From: Novosphingobium aerophilum
GTDB lineage: Bacteria > Pseudomonadota > Alphaproteobacteria > Sphingomonadales > Sphingomonadaceae
Reading direction: 5' to 3'
NCBI RefSeq assembly: GCF_014230305.1
Contig: NZ_JACLAU010000002.1
Span: forward strand, 206,056 to 270,055
DNA length: 64,000 bases
Shown piece by piece: positions 56,129 through 64,000 of this stretch. How positions within the stretch are numbered: position 1 is the stretch's first letter; each line of letters opens with the position of its first letter. The translations under genes and the position numbers were made by a program. The notes under the pieces are model-generated. The model was not told where the DNA came from and ran no database searches. It worked only from the letters and a program-made list of their open reading frames with translations.

Positions 56129-57739
56129 TCAGGCAGCGACCGCCACGACCGGGGCCGCGGCGCGAACGCCCTCGTCGACATGGTCGGCGAACTGGGCGAA
56201 GTTGTCGATGAACTTGTTCACCAGGTCCTGGGCGGTCTTGTCGTACTCGGCCGCATCGGCCCAGGCCCCGCGCGGATCGAGCAGCGCGCTGTCGACCCCC
56301 GGCACGGCCACCGGCACTTCGAAGCCGAAGTTGGGATCCTTGCGGAAATCGGCGCTGTTCAGCGAACCATCCAGCGCGGCGTTGAGCAGGGCGCGGGTGG
56401 CCTTGATCGGCATCCGCTTGATCCCCTCCATCGTCGCCTTGCCGCCCGACCAGCCGGTGTTGACCAGCCAGCACTTGACCCCGCCCTTGGCGATCCGCTC
56501 CTTGAGCAGGTTGCCATAGACCGAGGGATGGCGCGGCATGAACGGCGCGCCGAAGCAGGTGCTGAAGGTCGCCTCGGGCTCGGTCACGCCGATTTCGGTG
56601 CCGGCGACGCGCGCGGTATAGCCCGACAGGAAGTGGTACATGGCCTGATCCGGGGTCAGCCGAGCGATCGGCGGCAGCACACCATAGGCATCGGCGGTCA
56701 GGAAGATCAGGTTCGCCGGCACCGGCCCGAGGTTCTCTTCCGAACAGTTCGGGATGAAGTCGATCGGATAGGACCCGCGGCTGTTTTCGGCCAGCGAGTT
56801 GTCGTCCAGGTCGATCTCGCGCGTGACGGGATCGATCACCACGTTCTCCAGCACGGTGCCGAAGCGCTTGGTGGTGGCGAAGATTTCCGGCTCGGCCTCG
56901 GCCGACAGGCGGATCATCTTGGCGTAGCAGCCGCCTTCGAAGTTGAACACGGCCGTGTCCGACCAGCCATGCTCGTCATCGCCGATCAGCGTACGGCTGG
57001 CATCGGCCGAGAGAGTGGTCTTGCCCGTGCCCGACAGGCCGAAGAACACCGCGGTCTTGCCGTCCGGACCGATGTTGGCCGAACAGTGCATCGGCATCAC
57101 GCCCTTGGTCGGCAGCAGGTAGTTGAGGATGCCGAAGACCGACTTCTTCATCTCGCCGGCATAGGCCGTGCCGCCGATCAGGATCAGCTTCTCCGAGAAG
57201 TTGACCGCGATCACCGTCTCGCTGCGCGAGCCATGGCGCGCGGGATCGGCGCGGAAGCTGGGCAGATCAATGATGGTGTATTCGGGCACGAAGCTGGCAA
57301 CCTCGGCCGCGCCCGGGCGGACCAGCAGGGTGCGGATGAACAGGTTGTGCCAGGCGAACTCGTTGATCACCCGCACGTTGACGCGGTGTTCCGGCTGCGA
57401 GCCGCCGAACAGGTCGGCCACGTAGAGCTGATCCTTGTCGGCCAGGGCGGCGAGGAAATCGGCCTTGAGCGCGGCGAAGTGCTCGGGCGTCATCGCAACG
57501 TTGGTCTTGCCCCACCACACGGTGCTTTCCGTTTCGGCATCGCGGACGATGAACTTGTCCTTGGCCGAACGCCCGGTGTGCTTGCCGGTCGCCACCACGA
57601 AGGGCCCGTCCTTCGACAGCACGCCTTCCCCATTGCGCACCGCGTGCTCGACCAGCGGGGCCGTGCCCAGGTTCGCGAAGACGGTCGCAGAGGTGGAGAT
57701 GCCCTGGCGGTCAAGCGGGTGGAAAAGCGTAGCAGTCAA
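56129..57739 (-). CDS. pckA: Phosphoenolpyruvate carboxykinase (ATP)
   Basis: The 536-aa enzyme makes phosphoenolpyruvate from oxaloacetate and ATP, the first step of gluconeogenesis. It has [15 protein letters not shown], the P-loop [22 protein letters not shown] and [11 protein letters not shown]. The frame is open for 34 more codons, but the TTG at 57739 is the likely start: a GGGAG lies 7 nt before it and the length then fits the family. It is divergent from chvI, as in Rhizobium and Agrobacterium. A 12-bp tandem repeat lies 53-76 bp upstream. Confidence 0.95.
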   Translation of the reverse strand: MTATLFHPLDRQGISTSATVFANLGTAPLVEHAVRNGEGVLSKDGPFVVATGKHTGRSAKDKFIVRDAETESTVWWGKTNVAMTPEHFAALKADFLAALADKDQLYVADLFGGSQPEHRVNVRVINEFAWHNLFIRTLLVRPGAAEVASFVPEYTIIDLPSFRADPARHGSRSETVIAVNFSEKLILIGGTAYAGEMKKSVFGILNYLLPTKGVMPMHCSANIGPDGKTAVFFGLSGTGKTTLSADASRTLIGDDEHGWSDTAVFNFEGGCYAKMIRLSAEAEPEIFATTKRFGTVLENVVIDPVTREIDLDDNSLAENSRGSYPIDFIPNCSEENLGPVPANLIFLTADAYGVLPPIARLTPDQAMYHFLSGYTARVAGTEIGVTEPEATFSTCFGAPFMPRHPSVYGNLLKERIAKGGVKCWLVNTGWSGGKATMEGIKRMPIKATRALLNAALDGSLNSADFRKDPNFGFEVPVAVPGVDSALLDPRGAWADAAEYDKTAQDLVNKFIDNFAQFADHVDEGVRAAAPVVAVAA

Positions 57740-57791
57740 GGTCGTCTCCCTGTGGTCGGGACCGGTCCCCGGGACGCCCGGGATCGGCGCA

Positions 57792-57815
57792 TGCATAGGT
57801 ATGTGCATAGGTATG
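57792..57815. promoter_or_regulatory. Tandem 12-bp direct repeat upstream of pckA
   Basis: TGCATAGGTATG occurs twice without a gap (57792-57803 and 57804-57815), AT-richer than its surroundings, in the pckA-chvI divergent region. Directly repeated sites about one helical turn apart are typical for OmpR/PhoB-type regulators, and such a gene (chvI) is next door. Binding is not shown. Confidence 0.45.
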
Positions 57816-58024
57816 CGCGAGTCAGCCCGCGCATAGTGCAAGGGTTGCCAAGCGTCAAACCCGTAGGGTTAATTTCCCCGCCGGATGACGGATGGCTTCC
57901 GTCCAATGACTCAGGACCATACGCGATCCCGCCACCCCGCGCGGCGGAGCGAATTGCATCGGGCGCGCCGCTCCGCTAGGTCCGGTGGCCTCGGAAAAAC
58001 GCGACAGCGAAGGCTCTTCCGCGC

Positions 58025-58777
58025 ATGCCTGCCACGCCCGATCCCGCCAGCTCGACGCCTGCCGCCCGGCAGGTGATCGCGCTGGTCGACGATGATCGGA
58101 ACATCCTGACCACGGTCTCGATTGCGCTGCAGGCCGAAGGATTCGCGACGCGGGTCTACACCGATGGCCAGACGGCCCTGCGCGCCCTGCTCGACAACCC
58201 GCCCGACCTGGCGATCTTCGACATCAAGATGCCGCGGATGGACGGGTTCGAACTGCTCGAGGCCCTGCGCGCCCGGTCAAGCCTTCCGGTGATCTTCCTG
58301 ACCTCGAAGGACGAGGAACCCGACGAGGCACGCGGGCTCGCCCTGGGGGCGGACGACTATATCGCCAAGCCGTTCAGCCAGCGGCTGCTGGTCGCCCGGA
58401 TCCGCGCCATCCTGCGCCGCACCGAACTGGCCCGCGCCACGGCCGAGGCCGGACAAGGCGGCGGCGAGGACCAGCAGATTGTGCGCCGCGGCCGGCTCGA
58501 GATGGATCCCCCGCGCCATCTGGTGACCTGGGACGGCAAGCCGGTGGGCCTGACCGTGACCGAGTTCCTGATCCTGGAGGCGCTGGCCAGCCGGCCGGGC
58601 GTGGTCAAGAGCCGCAACCAATTGATGGACGCGGCCTACAACGACGACGTGTTCATCGACGACCGGACGATCGACAGCCACATCAAGCGGCTGCGCCGCA
58701 AGTTCCGCGAGGTCGATCCCGACTTCTCCGGGATCGAGACGCTCTACGGGGCGGGCTATTCCTTTGCCGAAAGCTGA
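58025..58777 (+). CDS. chvI: Response regulator ChvI
   Basis: The 250-aa OmpR-type regulator has a receiver domain ([10 protein letters not shown], phosphoacceptor Asp66 in [39 protein letters not shown] in blocks) and a winged-helix domain ending in [10 protein letters not shown]. With ChvG it governs envelope, acid-stress and metabolic genes. Its 3' end overlaps the chvG start by 14 bp. Confidence 0.92.
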   Translation: MPATPDPASSTPAARQVIALVDDDRNILTTVSIALQAEGFATRVYTDGQTALRALLDNPPDLAIFDIKMPRMDGFELLEALRARSSLPVIFLTSKDEEPDEARGLALGADDYIAKPFSQRLLVARIRAILRRTELARATAEAGQGGGEDQQIVRRGRLEMDPPRHLVTWDGKPVGLTVTEFLILEALASRPGVVKSRNQLMDAAYNDDVFIDDRTIDSHIKRLRRKFREVDPDFSGIETLYGAGYSFAES

Positions 58778-60329
58778 GCGCGAAAGCCTGCCCATCCCGG
58801 AGCGGCTGTTCTGGACGCGCCGCTTCTCGCTCACCGCCCGCATCCTGGCGGTCAACCTGATCGTGCTCGGGCTGATGGGGGCGAGCGTGATCTACCTCGA
58901 TTCCTACCGCAACCAGCTCATCGCCGAGCGGTTCAAGCTGGCCCGGTCGGAAGCGCTGATCATTGCCGACGCCCTGGCCGAAACCCCGCGCAGCGAGCGC
59001 AAGCCCCTGCTGGCGCGGATCGGCAGCGAGCAGATGCTGCGGCTGCGGCTCTATGACGCCAAGGGGCGCCAACTGGCCGATAGCTTCCTGATCGCCGACG
59101 AGCCCGGCTTCACCTTCGTCGATCCGGCCGGCGAACCCTGGCCGATGAAGGCGGCCCGGGTGATCGATGACGCGATGGACCGCATGGTCGGCGCTCCGCC
59201 CGTGCCGGACTATGTCGAGGCCGCCATCGCCACCGCCGACGCCTGGCCCGAAATCCGCGAGGCGCGCGAGAGCGGCGAGGTGGCGGTCCGCCTGCGCCGC
59301 GCCCCGGATCGCACCCCGGTGATCACCGCGGCCGTGCCCTATGGCGAACGCGACGAGATCCTGCTGACCACCCGCAACGCCCGCGACATCGTCGAGAAGG
59401 TGCGTTACGCGCGGCAGACGCTGGCGATCGTGATCGGCATCGCCCTGGTCATCTCGATCCAGCTCTCGCTGTTCCTGGCCCGCACTATCGTCCAGCCGCT
59501 GCAATTGCTGGTCCGCGCCGCGGTGCGGGTCCGGCTGGGGCGCGAACGCGAGGTGGTGGTGCCGCGGCTGCCCGAACGCGGCGACGAGATCGGCCTGCTG
59601 GCCCGCGCGGTCTCCGACATGACCGCCGCGCTGCGCCAGCGGATCGACGCCGTGGAAAGCTTCGCCGCCGATGTCTCGCACGAGATCAAGAACCCCCTCG
59701 CCTCGCTGCGCAGCGCGATCGAGACGCTGGGCAAGGTCGACGATCCCGAGCTGCGGCGCGAGCTGACCCGAATCGCCGCGCACGACGTGCGGCGGATCGA
59801 CCGGCTGGTCACCGAGATTGCCGATGCCAGCCGGATCGATGCCGAGCTGACCCGCACCGCGTTCGAGCGGGTCGATCTGGTCAAGCTGACCACGGCCATC
59901 GTGCGCAGCCGCAGCGAGCGCGGCACCGACGGCAATGTCGCCATCGCGCTGGTGCACGGTCGGCCCCGCTGCTGGGTGATGGGCGATCCGGCACGGCTCG
60001 AACGGGTGCTGCTCAACCTGATCGACAATGCCGTCTCGTTCTCTCCGCCCGAGGGCCGGATCGAGATCGCCATCTCCGTGGGCGGAGGACGGGTCAAGGT
60101 CTGCGTGACCGACGATGGGCCCGGCATCCCGGCCGAATCGCGCGACAAGGTGTTCGAACGGTTCCACTCGCTGCGCCCCGACAGCGAGGACTTCGGCAGC
60201 CACAGCGGGCTGGGCCTGGCCATCGCCCGCACCATCGTCACCGCGCACGATGGCACCCTGACTGCGGCCGACCGGCCCGACGGGCAGAGCGGGGCGCGGC
60301 TGGTGATCGATCTGCCGGAGGCGACGTGA
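58764..60329 (+). CDS. chvG: Sensor histidine kinase ChvG
   Basis: The 521-aa kinase has two membrane helices (about 26-48 and 215-240) flanking a periplasmic sensor domain of about 165 residues, a HAMP linker and the kinase core. Phospho-acceptor His306 lies in [15 protein letters not shown], with the N box NLIDNAVSF and G boxes DDGPGIP and HSGLGLAIA. In rhizobia the periplasmic inhibitor ExoR controls it; no exoR is in the window. The start is TTG inside chvI (translational coupling). Confidence 0.93.
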   Translation: MPKAERESLPIPERLFWTRRFSLTARILAVNLIVLGLMGASVIYLDSYRNQLIAERFKLARSEALIIADALAETPRSERKPLLARIGSEQMLRLRLYDAKGRQLADSFLIADEPGFTFVDPAGEPWPMKAARVIDDAMDRMVGAPPVPDYVEAAIATADAWPEIREARESGEVAVRLRRAPDRTPVITAAVPYGERDEILLTTRNARDIVEKVRYARQTLAIVIGIALVISIQLSLFLARTIVQPLQLLVRAAVRVRLGREREVVVPRLPERGDEIGLLARAVSDMTAALRQRIDAVESFAADVSHEIKNPLASLRSAIETLGKVDDPELRRELTRIAAHDVRRIDRLVTEIADASRIDAELTRTAFERVDLVKLTTAIVRSRSERGTDGNVAIALVHGRPRCWVMGDPARLERVLLNLIDNAVSFSPPEGRIEIAISVGGGRVKVCVTDDGPGIPAESRDKVFERFHSLRPDSEDFGSHSGLGLAIARTIVTAHDGTLTAADRPDGQSGARLVIDLPEAT

Positions 60330-60739
60330 TGCTTCACCAGGCCACCTGCGTGGCGATCGGCGGCCGCGGCCTGCTGATCGAGGGCGAACCGGGCAGCGGC
60401 AAATCAAGCCTGGCGCTCGCCCTGATCGATCGCGGCGCCGAGCTGGTGGGCGACGATGGCGTGGCCCTGACCGCTGCCGGCGGGCACCTCGCGGCCGCCC
60501 CGGCCCCGGCCACCGCGGGTCTGCTCGAAGTCCGCAATGTCGGGCTGGTCCGGCACGAGCCCCGTGCCACCTGCCTCGTGGCCCTGGTGATCCGGCTCGA
60601 CCCGGAGGCTCCGCGCTTCATCGACGCGCCCGAATCGACCACGCTTGCGGGTGTGCGACTTCCGCTGGTCCGGCTCTGGCCGGACAGCCCCGTGCTGCCC
60701 CTGCGGGCCGAGGCGGCCCTGGCGCTTTACGGAACCTGA
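60329..60739 (+). CDS. hprK: HPr kinase/phosphorylase, short alphaproteobacterial form
   Basis: The 136-aa protein is only the C-terminal catalytic part of HprK, with the P-loop EGEPGSGKSSLAL at about 18-30 and VGDDGVAL. The N-terminal domain of Gram-positive enzymes is absent, which is normal for alphaproteobacteria. It phosphorylates and dephosphorylates a serine of HPr, linking the PTS to ChvG/ChvI. GTG-ATG overlaps the chvG stop; the ATG at 60329 is used, and GTG at 60326 is the alternative. Confidence 0.9.
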   Translation: MLHQATCVAIGGRGLLIEGEPGSGKSSLALALIDRGAELVGDDGVALTAAGGHLAAAPAPATAGLLEVRNVGLVRHEPRATCLVALVIRLDPEAPRFIDAPESTTLAGVRLPLVRLWPDSPVLPLRAEAALALYGT

Positions 60740-60830
60740 GGCTTTATGGAGCTGGAGCGGGCCGATCCGCCGCTCTCCGCAGGCTGCACAGGTTTACATT
60801 CAACCGCCGCGCGCTCAAACCGACCCGACG

Positions 60831-61754
60831 ATGACCGCCGAAGCCGCCCCTGATTCCCGCCAGCGCGTCCTGCTCGTCACCGGCCTGCTGGGCGCGGGCA
60901 AGACCACCGTGCTCAAGGTCCTGGAAGACCTGGGGTGGGAAACGATCGACAATTTCCCCATGCGCCTGCTGGGCCAACTGGTCGGCCCGTCCGGCCGCAA
61001 GAGCGCCGAAGCGCGCCCCCCGCTGGCCATCGGCTTCGATTCGCGGACCCGGGGGTTCGATCCCAACCGGATCATCGAGCAGGTGAAGACCCTGTCCGAC
61101 CGGACCGATCTGGAAGTGACCACGCTGTTTCTCGACTGTTCGGGCCAGGAGCTGGAGCGGCGCTATAACGAGACCCGCCGGCGCCACCCGCTGGCCAGCG
61201 ACCTGCCCGCCAGCGCCGGGATCGCGGCCGAGCGCGAACTGCTCGAGCCACTGCGGCGCTGGGCCGATATCGTCATCGTCACCACGCCGTTCACCTCCAA
61301 CCAGCTCCAGCAGGTCGTGCGCGAACGCTTTGCCACCCTCGCCGACCAGCAGTTGACGGTAACGGTGTCCAGCTTCGGGTTCTCGCGGGGGATGCCGCCG
61401 GTGGCCGACCTGGTGTTCGACATGCGATTTCTGGACAACCCGCACTGGGATCCGGCGCTGCGTCCGCTGACCGGGCGGGACGCCGCCGTGGGCGACTATG
61501 TCAGCCGCGATCCCGCCTTTGCCGAGGCCTTCGCCCGCATCCGCGACCTGATCCTGCTGCTGCTTCCCCGCTACCAGGCCCAGGGCAAGGCCTATGTCCA
61601 TGTCGCCTTCGGCTGCACCGGCGGGCGCCACCGTTCCGTCTTCGTGGCCGAGCAGATGGCCCAAGTCTTGCGCGATGCCGGGTTTTCGCCCACATTGCTG
61701 CACCGCAACCTCGGCTCACGCGCCGCCGACCTGGTCGAAGGCGGAGCGGCGTGA
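60831..61754 (+). CDS. rapZ: RNase adapter protein RapZ-like P-loop ATPase
   Basis: The 307-aa protein has Walker A VTGLLGAGKTTVLKVLEDLG near the start, LGWETIDNFP, and the C-terminal GCTGGRHRSVFVAEQMA of the YvcJ/RapZ family. In E. coli RapZ controls glmS small-RNA decay and cell-wall precursor supply. In alphaproteobacteria the gene usually sits with hprK and PTS genes, as here. The ATG at 60831 is used; the upstream frame crosses hprK. Confidence 0.93.
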   Translation: MTAEAAPDSRQRVLLVTGLLGAGKTTVLKVLEDLGWETIDNFPMRLLGQLVGPSGRKSAEARPPLAIGFDSRTRGFDPNRIIEQVKTLSDRTDLEVTTLFLDCSGQELERRYNETRRRHPLASDLPASAGIAAERELLEPLRRWADIVIVTTPFTSNQLQQVVRERFATLADQQLTVTVSSFGFSRGMPPVADLVFDMRFLDNPHWDPALRPLTGRDAAVGDYVSRDPAFAEAFARIRDLILLLLPRYQAQGKAYVHVAFGCTGGRHRSVFVAEQMAQVLRDAGFSPTLLHRNLGSRAADLVEGGAA

Positions 61755-61815
61755 GGTCCGGGAACGCAGGCCGGGTGCCCCGGCGGGTCGCACAACGTCG
61801 GAGCGCATTCTCTTC

Positions 61816-62220
61816 ATGATCGGGCTGATCCTCGTCACACACGGCAAGCTTGCCGAGGAGTTCGTCCATGCCATGGAGCATGTGGTCGGGCGGCAGGATG
61901 CAGTCGCCACGGTCTGCATCGGCCCGAACGACGACATGGAACGCCGCCGGCGCGAGATTGCCGATGCGATCAAGGCGGTGAACAGCGGCGCCGGCGTGAT
62001 CGTGTTGACCGACCTGTTCGGGGGCACGCCGTCCAACCTGGCCATTTCCCTGATGCAGGCGGGCAAGGTCGAAGTGATCGCCGGGATCAACCTGCCGATG
62101 CTGATCCGCCTGGCCGGAGCGCGCAAGAACATGGCGGTGGGCGCGGCGGTGATCGCAGCGCGCGAGGCCGGGCGCAACTATATCACGATCGCCTCGGAGT
62201 TCCTTGGTCAGGACGACTGA
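61816..62220 (+). CDS. PTS EIIA component, mannose (EIIA-Man) type
   Basis: This 134-aa protein starts MIGLILVTHGKLAEEFV with the phospho-accepting His9, and TDLFGGTPSNLA is the second EIIA-Man signature. No EIIB or EIIC is present, so it most likely has a regulatory rather than transport role, as proposed for the alphaproteobacterial PTS. It is the fifth gene in the chvI cluster, ahead of HPr. Confidence 0.93.
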   Translation: MIGLILVTHGKLAEEFVHAMEHVVGRQDAVATVCIGPNDDMERRRREIADAIKAVNSGAGVIVLTDLFGGTPSNLAISLMQAGKVEVIAGINLPMLIRLAGARKNMAVGAAVIAAREAGRNYITIASEFLGQDD

Positions 62221-62259
62221 CGGGGAACCGGAACGGCGGCAAGCGAGGGGATTGCCAGG

Positions 62260-62532
62260 GTGGCCAGCGAGACTGTCGAGATTGTCAACCAGCGGGGGCT
62301 TCACGCCCGGGCCAGCGCCAAGTTCGTCAATGCCGTGGCCAAGCTGCCCGATGGCATTGCCGTCACCGTCACCAAGGACGGGACCGAGGCCAATGGCGGA
62401 TCGATCCTGGGCCTGATGATGCTGGGCGCGGCCAAGGGGGATTCGATCGAGATCACGGTCGAGGGGGCCGAGGCCGAGCTGATCCTGCCCCGGCTGGTTG
62501 GGCTGGTGAAGGACGGGTTCGGCGAGGACTGA
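62260..62532 (+). CDS. ptsH: HPr phosphocarrier protein
   Basis: The 90-aa protein has the EI/EIIA phosphorylation site His15 in NQRGLHARASAKFV and the regulatory serine Ser48 in ANGGSILGLMML, the target of HprK. It relays phosphate from enzyme I to EIIA. The start is GTG with GAGGGGA upstream. Enzyme I (ptsP) is not within the window. Confidence 0.95.
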   Translation: MASETVEIVNQRGLHARASAKFVNAVAKLPDGIAVTVTKDGTEANGGSILGLMMLGAAKGDSIEITVEGAEAELILPRLVGLVKDGFGED

Positions 62533-62562
62533 GTCCCCCCTGCCCCACCGGAGACCCGCCGC

Positions 62563-63393
62563 TTGCCCCCCCATGCCCTGAACCCGCGCCGCACCATCAC
62601 CGGCTTTTCCAATCCCACGGTCAAGCTGCTGCGCTCGCTGCGCGACAAAAAGCATCGCAAGCGCGAGGGCAAGTTCCTGGCCGAGGGACTGCGCCTGCTG
62701 ACCGATGCGCGCGAAAGCGGCCGTCTGCCCGAAATGCTCGTCATGGCCCTGGGCCGCGACGAGCATCCGCTGCTCAGCGCGCTCGAAGCGGCGGTGGTCG
62801 CAGCCGGGGGCAGCGTGATCGAGACCGAGGCCGAGATCCTCGCCAAGATCACCGGCAAGGACAATCCGCAGGCCGTGGCCGGGGTCTTCGCCGAGTTCGA
62901 CACCGGCCTCGCCGCGCTGGACCGCAGCCGCGCGCCGATCTGGCTGGTGGCCCAGGCGCTGCGCGACCCGGGCAATCTGGGGACCATGCTGCGCACCGGC
63001 GATGCGGTGGGTGCGGGCGGCCTGATCCTGCTGGACGATTGTGCCGATCCCTTCTCGGTCGAGGCGGTGCGCGCGTCGATGGGCGCGATCTTCACCCAGC
63101 AGGTGGTCCAGGCGCGCTGGGACGAATTCCACGCCTGGCTGCGGGGTGGCCCCGGCCAGCTTGTCGCCGCCAGCCTGCGCGAGGCCCGGCCCTATCGCGG
63201 CGCGCCCTATGCCGCCCCATGCTTCGTCATGGTCGGCAACGAATCGCGCGGCCTGCCCGAAGACTATGAAATGGCCTGCGACCTTCGCGTCACCATGCCG
63301 ATGAAGGGCCGCGCCGACAGCCTCAACGCGGCGGTCGCCGGGGCGGTCCTGGCCTATGAGGTGCTGGCCGCGCTCGACCCTGCGGCTACCTGA
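62563..63393 (+). CDS. TrmH family (SpoU) RNA methyltransferase
   Basis: The 276-aa protein has an N-terminal substrate-binding domain (KLLRSLRDKKHRKREGKFL) and a SPOUT domain with three motifs: RDPGNLGTMLRTGDA, CFVMVGNESRGLPEDY and ADSLNAAVAGAVLAYE. It would 2'-O-methylate rRNA or tRNA ribose; the target is unknown. It starts at TTG, since the nearby ATG is out of frame. It follows ptsH by 30 bp. Confidence 0.88.
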   Translation: MPPHALNPRRTITGFSNPTVKLLRSLRDKKHRKREGKFLAEGLRLLTDARESGRLPEMLVMALGRDEHPLLSALEAAVVAAGGSVIETEAEILAKITGKDNPQAVAGVFAEFDTGLAALDRSRAPIWLVAQALRDPGNLGTMLRTGDAVGAGGLILLDDCADPFSVEAVRASMGAIFTQQVVQARWDEFHAWLRGGPGQLVAASLREARPYRGAPYAAPCFVMVGNESRGLPEDYEMACDLRVTMPMKGRADSLNAAVAGAVLAYEVLAALDPAAT

Positions 63394-63488
63394 ACAAAAC
63401 CCTTAGGCGCCGTTCAGGCCATACTAACCTCGGGCCGCTAGACCGGGACCTGCAATGCGATTGCGTTGCCCCTCCCTTGGACTTCAAA

Positions 63489-63510
63489 CCCCGCCTTCGG
63501 GCGGGGTCTT
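63489..63510 (+). terminator. Intrinsic terminator after the chvI-ptsH-trmH cluster
   Basis: CCCCGCC-TTCG-GGCGGGG forms a perfect 7-bp stem with TTCG loop (63489-63506), followed by TCTTTAT. It lies about 95 bp after the TrmH-type gene and before the second IS110-type transposase. Confidence 0.75.
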
Positions 63511-63582
63511 TATGGGATGGCCCGCCCCTTTTCCCCGGCATCGGATATGATGCCGGTGCTTGAAGAGGAAAGGAGCGGACCG

Positions 63583-64000
63583 ATGTCTATTGTGATCCTT
63601 GGCATTGATTTGGGCAAGAATGCCTGCAGCGTGGTCGGCGTCGATGCGGCAGGTGCTGTCGTCGTGCGCAGGTCGATGCGCCGCCAGACGCTGATCGACT
63701 ACGTAGCCAAGCTTCCCGCGTGCGTGGTGGCGATGGAAGCGTGTTGCGGTGCCCATAACCTCGGGCGCGTTTTCGCCGCGCAGGGACACGAGATCAGACT
63801 GATGTCTCCCGAGTACGTGCGCCCGTACATCAAAGCGCAGAAGAACGATGATCGTGATGCCGAGGGGATCGCTGAGGCAGCCTCGCGCCCGACGATGCGC
63901 TTCGTCGAACTCAAGACCCAGGAGCAGTTGGACATCCAGACGCTCCACCGAGTGCGGTCTCGCCTGGTGGCCGAGCGCAGGAGCCTGATCAATCAGTTGC
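63583..64000 (+). CDS. IS110/IS1111-family transposase, N-terminal part (runs off window)
   Basis: From an ATG with GAGGAAAGGAG upstream, 139 residues are readable: ILGIDLGKNACSVVGVD (first Asp), AMEACCGAHNLG (Glu) and KAQKNDDRDAEGIAEA (DxxD), the DEDD core of IS110-family recombinases. It clearly differs from the copy at 44183. A perfect hairpin CCGGCATC/GATGCCGG (63535-63542 and 63549-63556) lies 27 bp upstream and may belong to the element's left end. The right end is outside the window. Confidence 0.88.
   Translation, partial: MSIVILGIDLGKNACSVVGVDAAGAVVVRRSMRRQTLIDYVAKLPACVVAMEACCGAHNLGRVFAAQGHEIRLMSPEYVRPYIKAQKNDDRDAEGIAEAASRPTMRFVELKTQEQLDIQTLHRVRSRLVAERRSLINQL

Noticed and set aside
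57792..57815. Start of a CRISPR array
   Set aside because: Only two 12-bp units without spacers.
60329..60739. Truncated hprK
   Set aside because: The short form without N-terminal domain is the normal alphaproteobacterial type and its motifs are complete.
63420..63480. tRNA gene before the second IS110-type element
   Set aside because: No cloverleaf or TTCGAATC-type arm can be formed. The only clear structure is the terminator hairpin just after.

Overview
The window comes from a GC-rich alphaproteobacterium, most likely a sphingomonad (Sphingomonas/Novosphingobium-like). Pointers are a CcrM-type GANTC methylase next to rnhB, the split transhydrogenase (PntAA/PntAB/PntB), a split glycine decarboxylase (GcvPA/GcvPB), a short HPr kinase beside ChvG/ChvI, a 45-residue aa3-oxidase subunit IV-like protein, and several families of GC-rich intergenic palindromes. 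This assignment is inference from gene content; no database was searched. Most of the window is ordinary chromosome.

Layout. 0-4.1 kb: 5' end of cysS, a nitroreductase, a membrane methyltransferase-like protein, cobT and a small transaldolase. 4.4-12.8 kb: priA, a CPBP protease, an Fe-S (6-4) photolyase-type protein, ada and a membrane-anchored serine protease. 13-18.1 kb: atpHAGDC with two palindromic repeats between genes, then a terminator. 18.2-22.9 kb: a secreted DUF6265-like protein, a small HNH protein, an orphan cpaF, an EamA transporter and an entericidin-like lipoprotein. 22.9-27.8 kb: gcvT-gcvH-gcvPA-gcvPB on the minus strand behind a tandem glycine riboswitch. 27.9-34.3 kb: an NAD(P)-binding protein, dgt, an aspartate-racemase homologue lacking one catalytic cysteine, and a pnt operon carrying two extra exported-protein genes. 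34.4-43.4 kb: an NtrC-type regulator with a GAFPGA loop, folP, ccrM (six GANTC sites upstream), rnhB, then a GNAT / DUF1285 / Nudix / CCA-transferase run and an aspartic protease.

43.4-47.1 kb is the accessory part. A 1.04-kb IS481-type element with perfect 26-bp ends has been split by a 1.66-kb IS110/IS1111-type element; removing the insert restores the IS481 reading frame. Directly beyond lies an AT-richer HNH nuclease gene that looks 5'-truncated. 47.1-63.4 kb is again core: parC, a lone Flp pilin, ferredoxin with two cysteine desulfurases, an alpha/beta hydrolase, a Tat-exported DUF885 protein, and the cluster pckA / chvI-chvG-hprK-rapZ-EIIA-HPr that joins envelope sensing, PTS phosphorylation and gluconeogenesis. 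A second, different IS110-type transposase runs off the right edge.

I found no CRISPR array, tRNA, rRNA, prophage or complete defence system. The points most worth a second look are the GANTC cluster before ccrM, the nested IS with structured non-coding ends, the truncated HNH gene, the racemase homologue without its first catalytic Cys, the exported proteins inside the pnt operon and the GAFPGA regulator.
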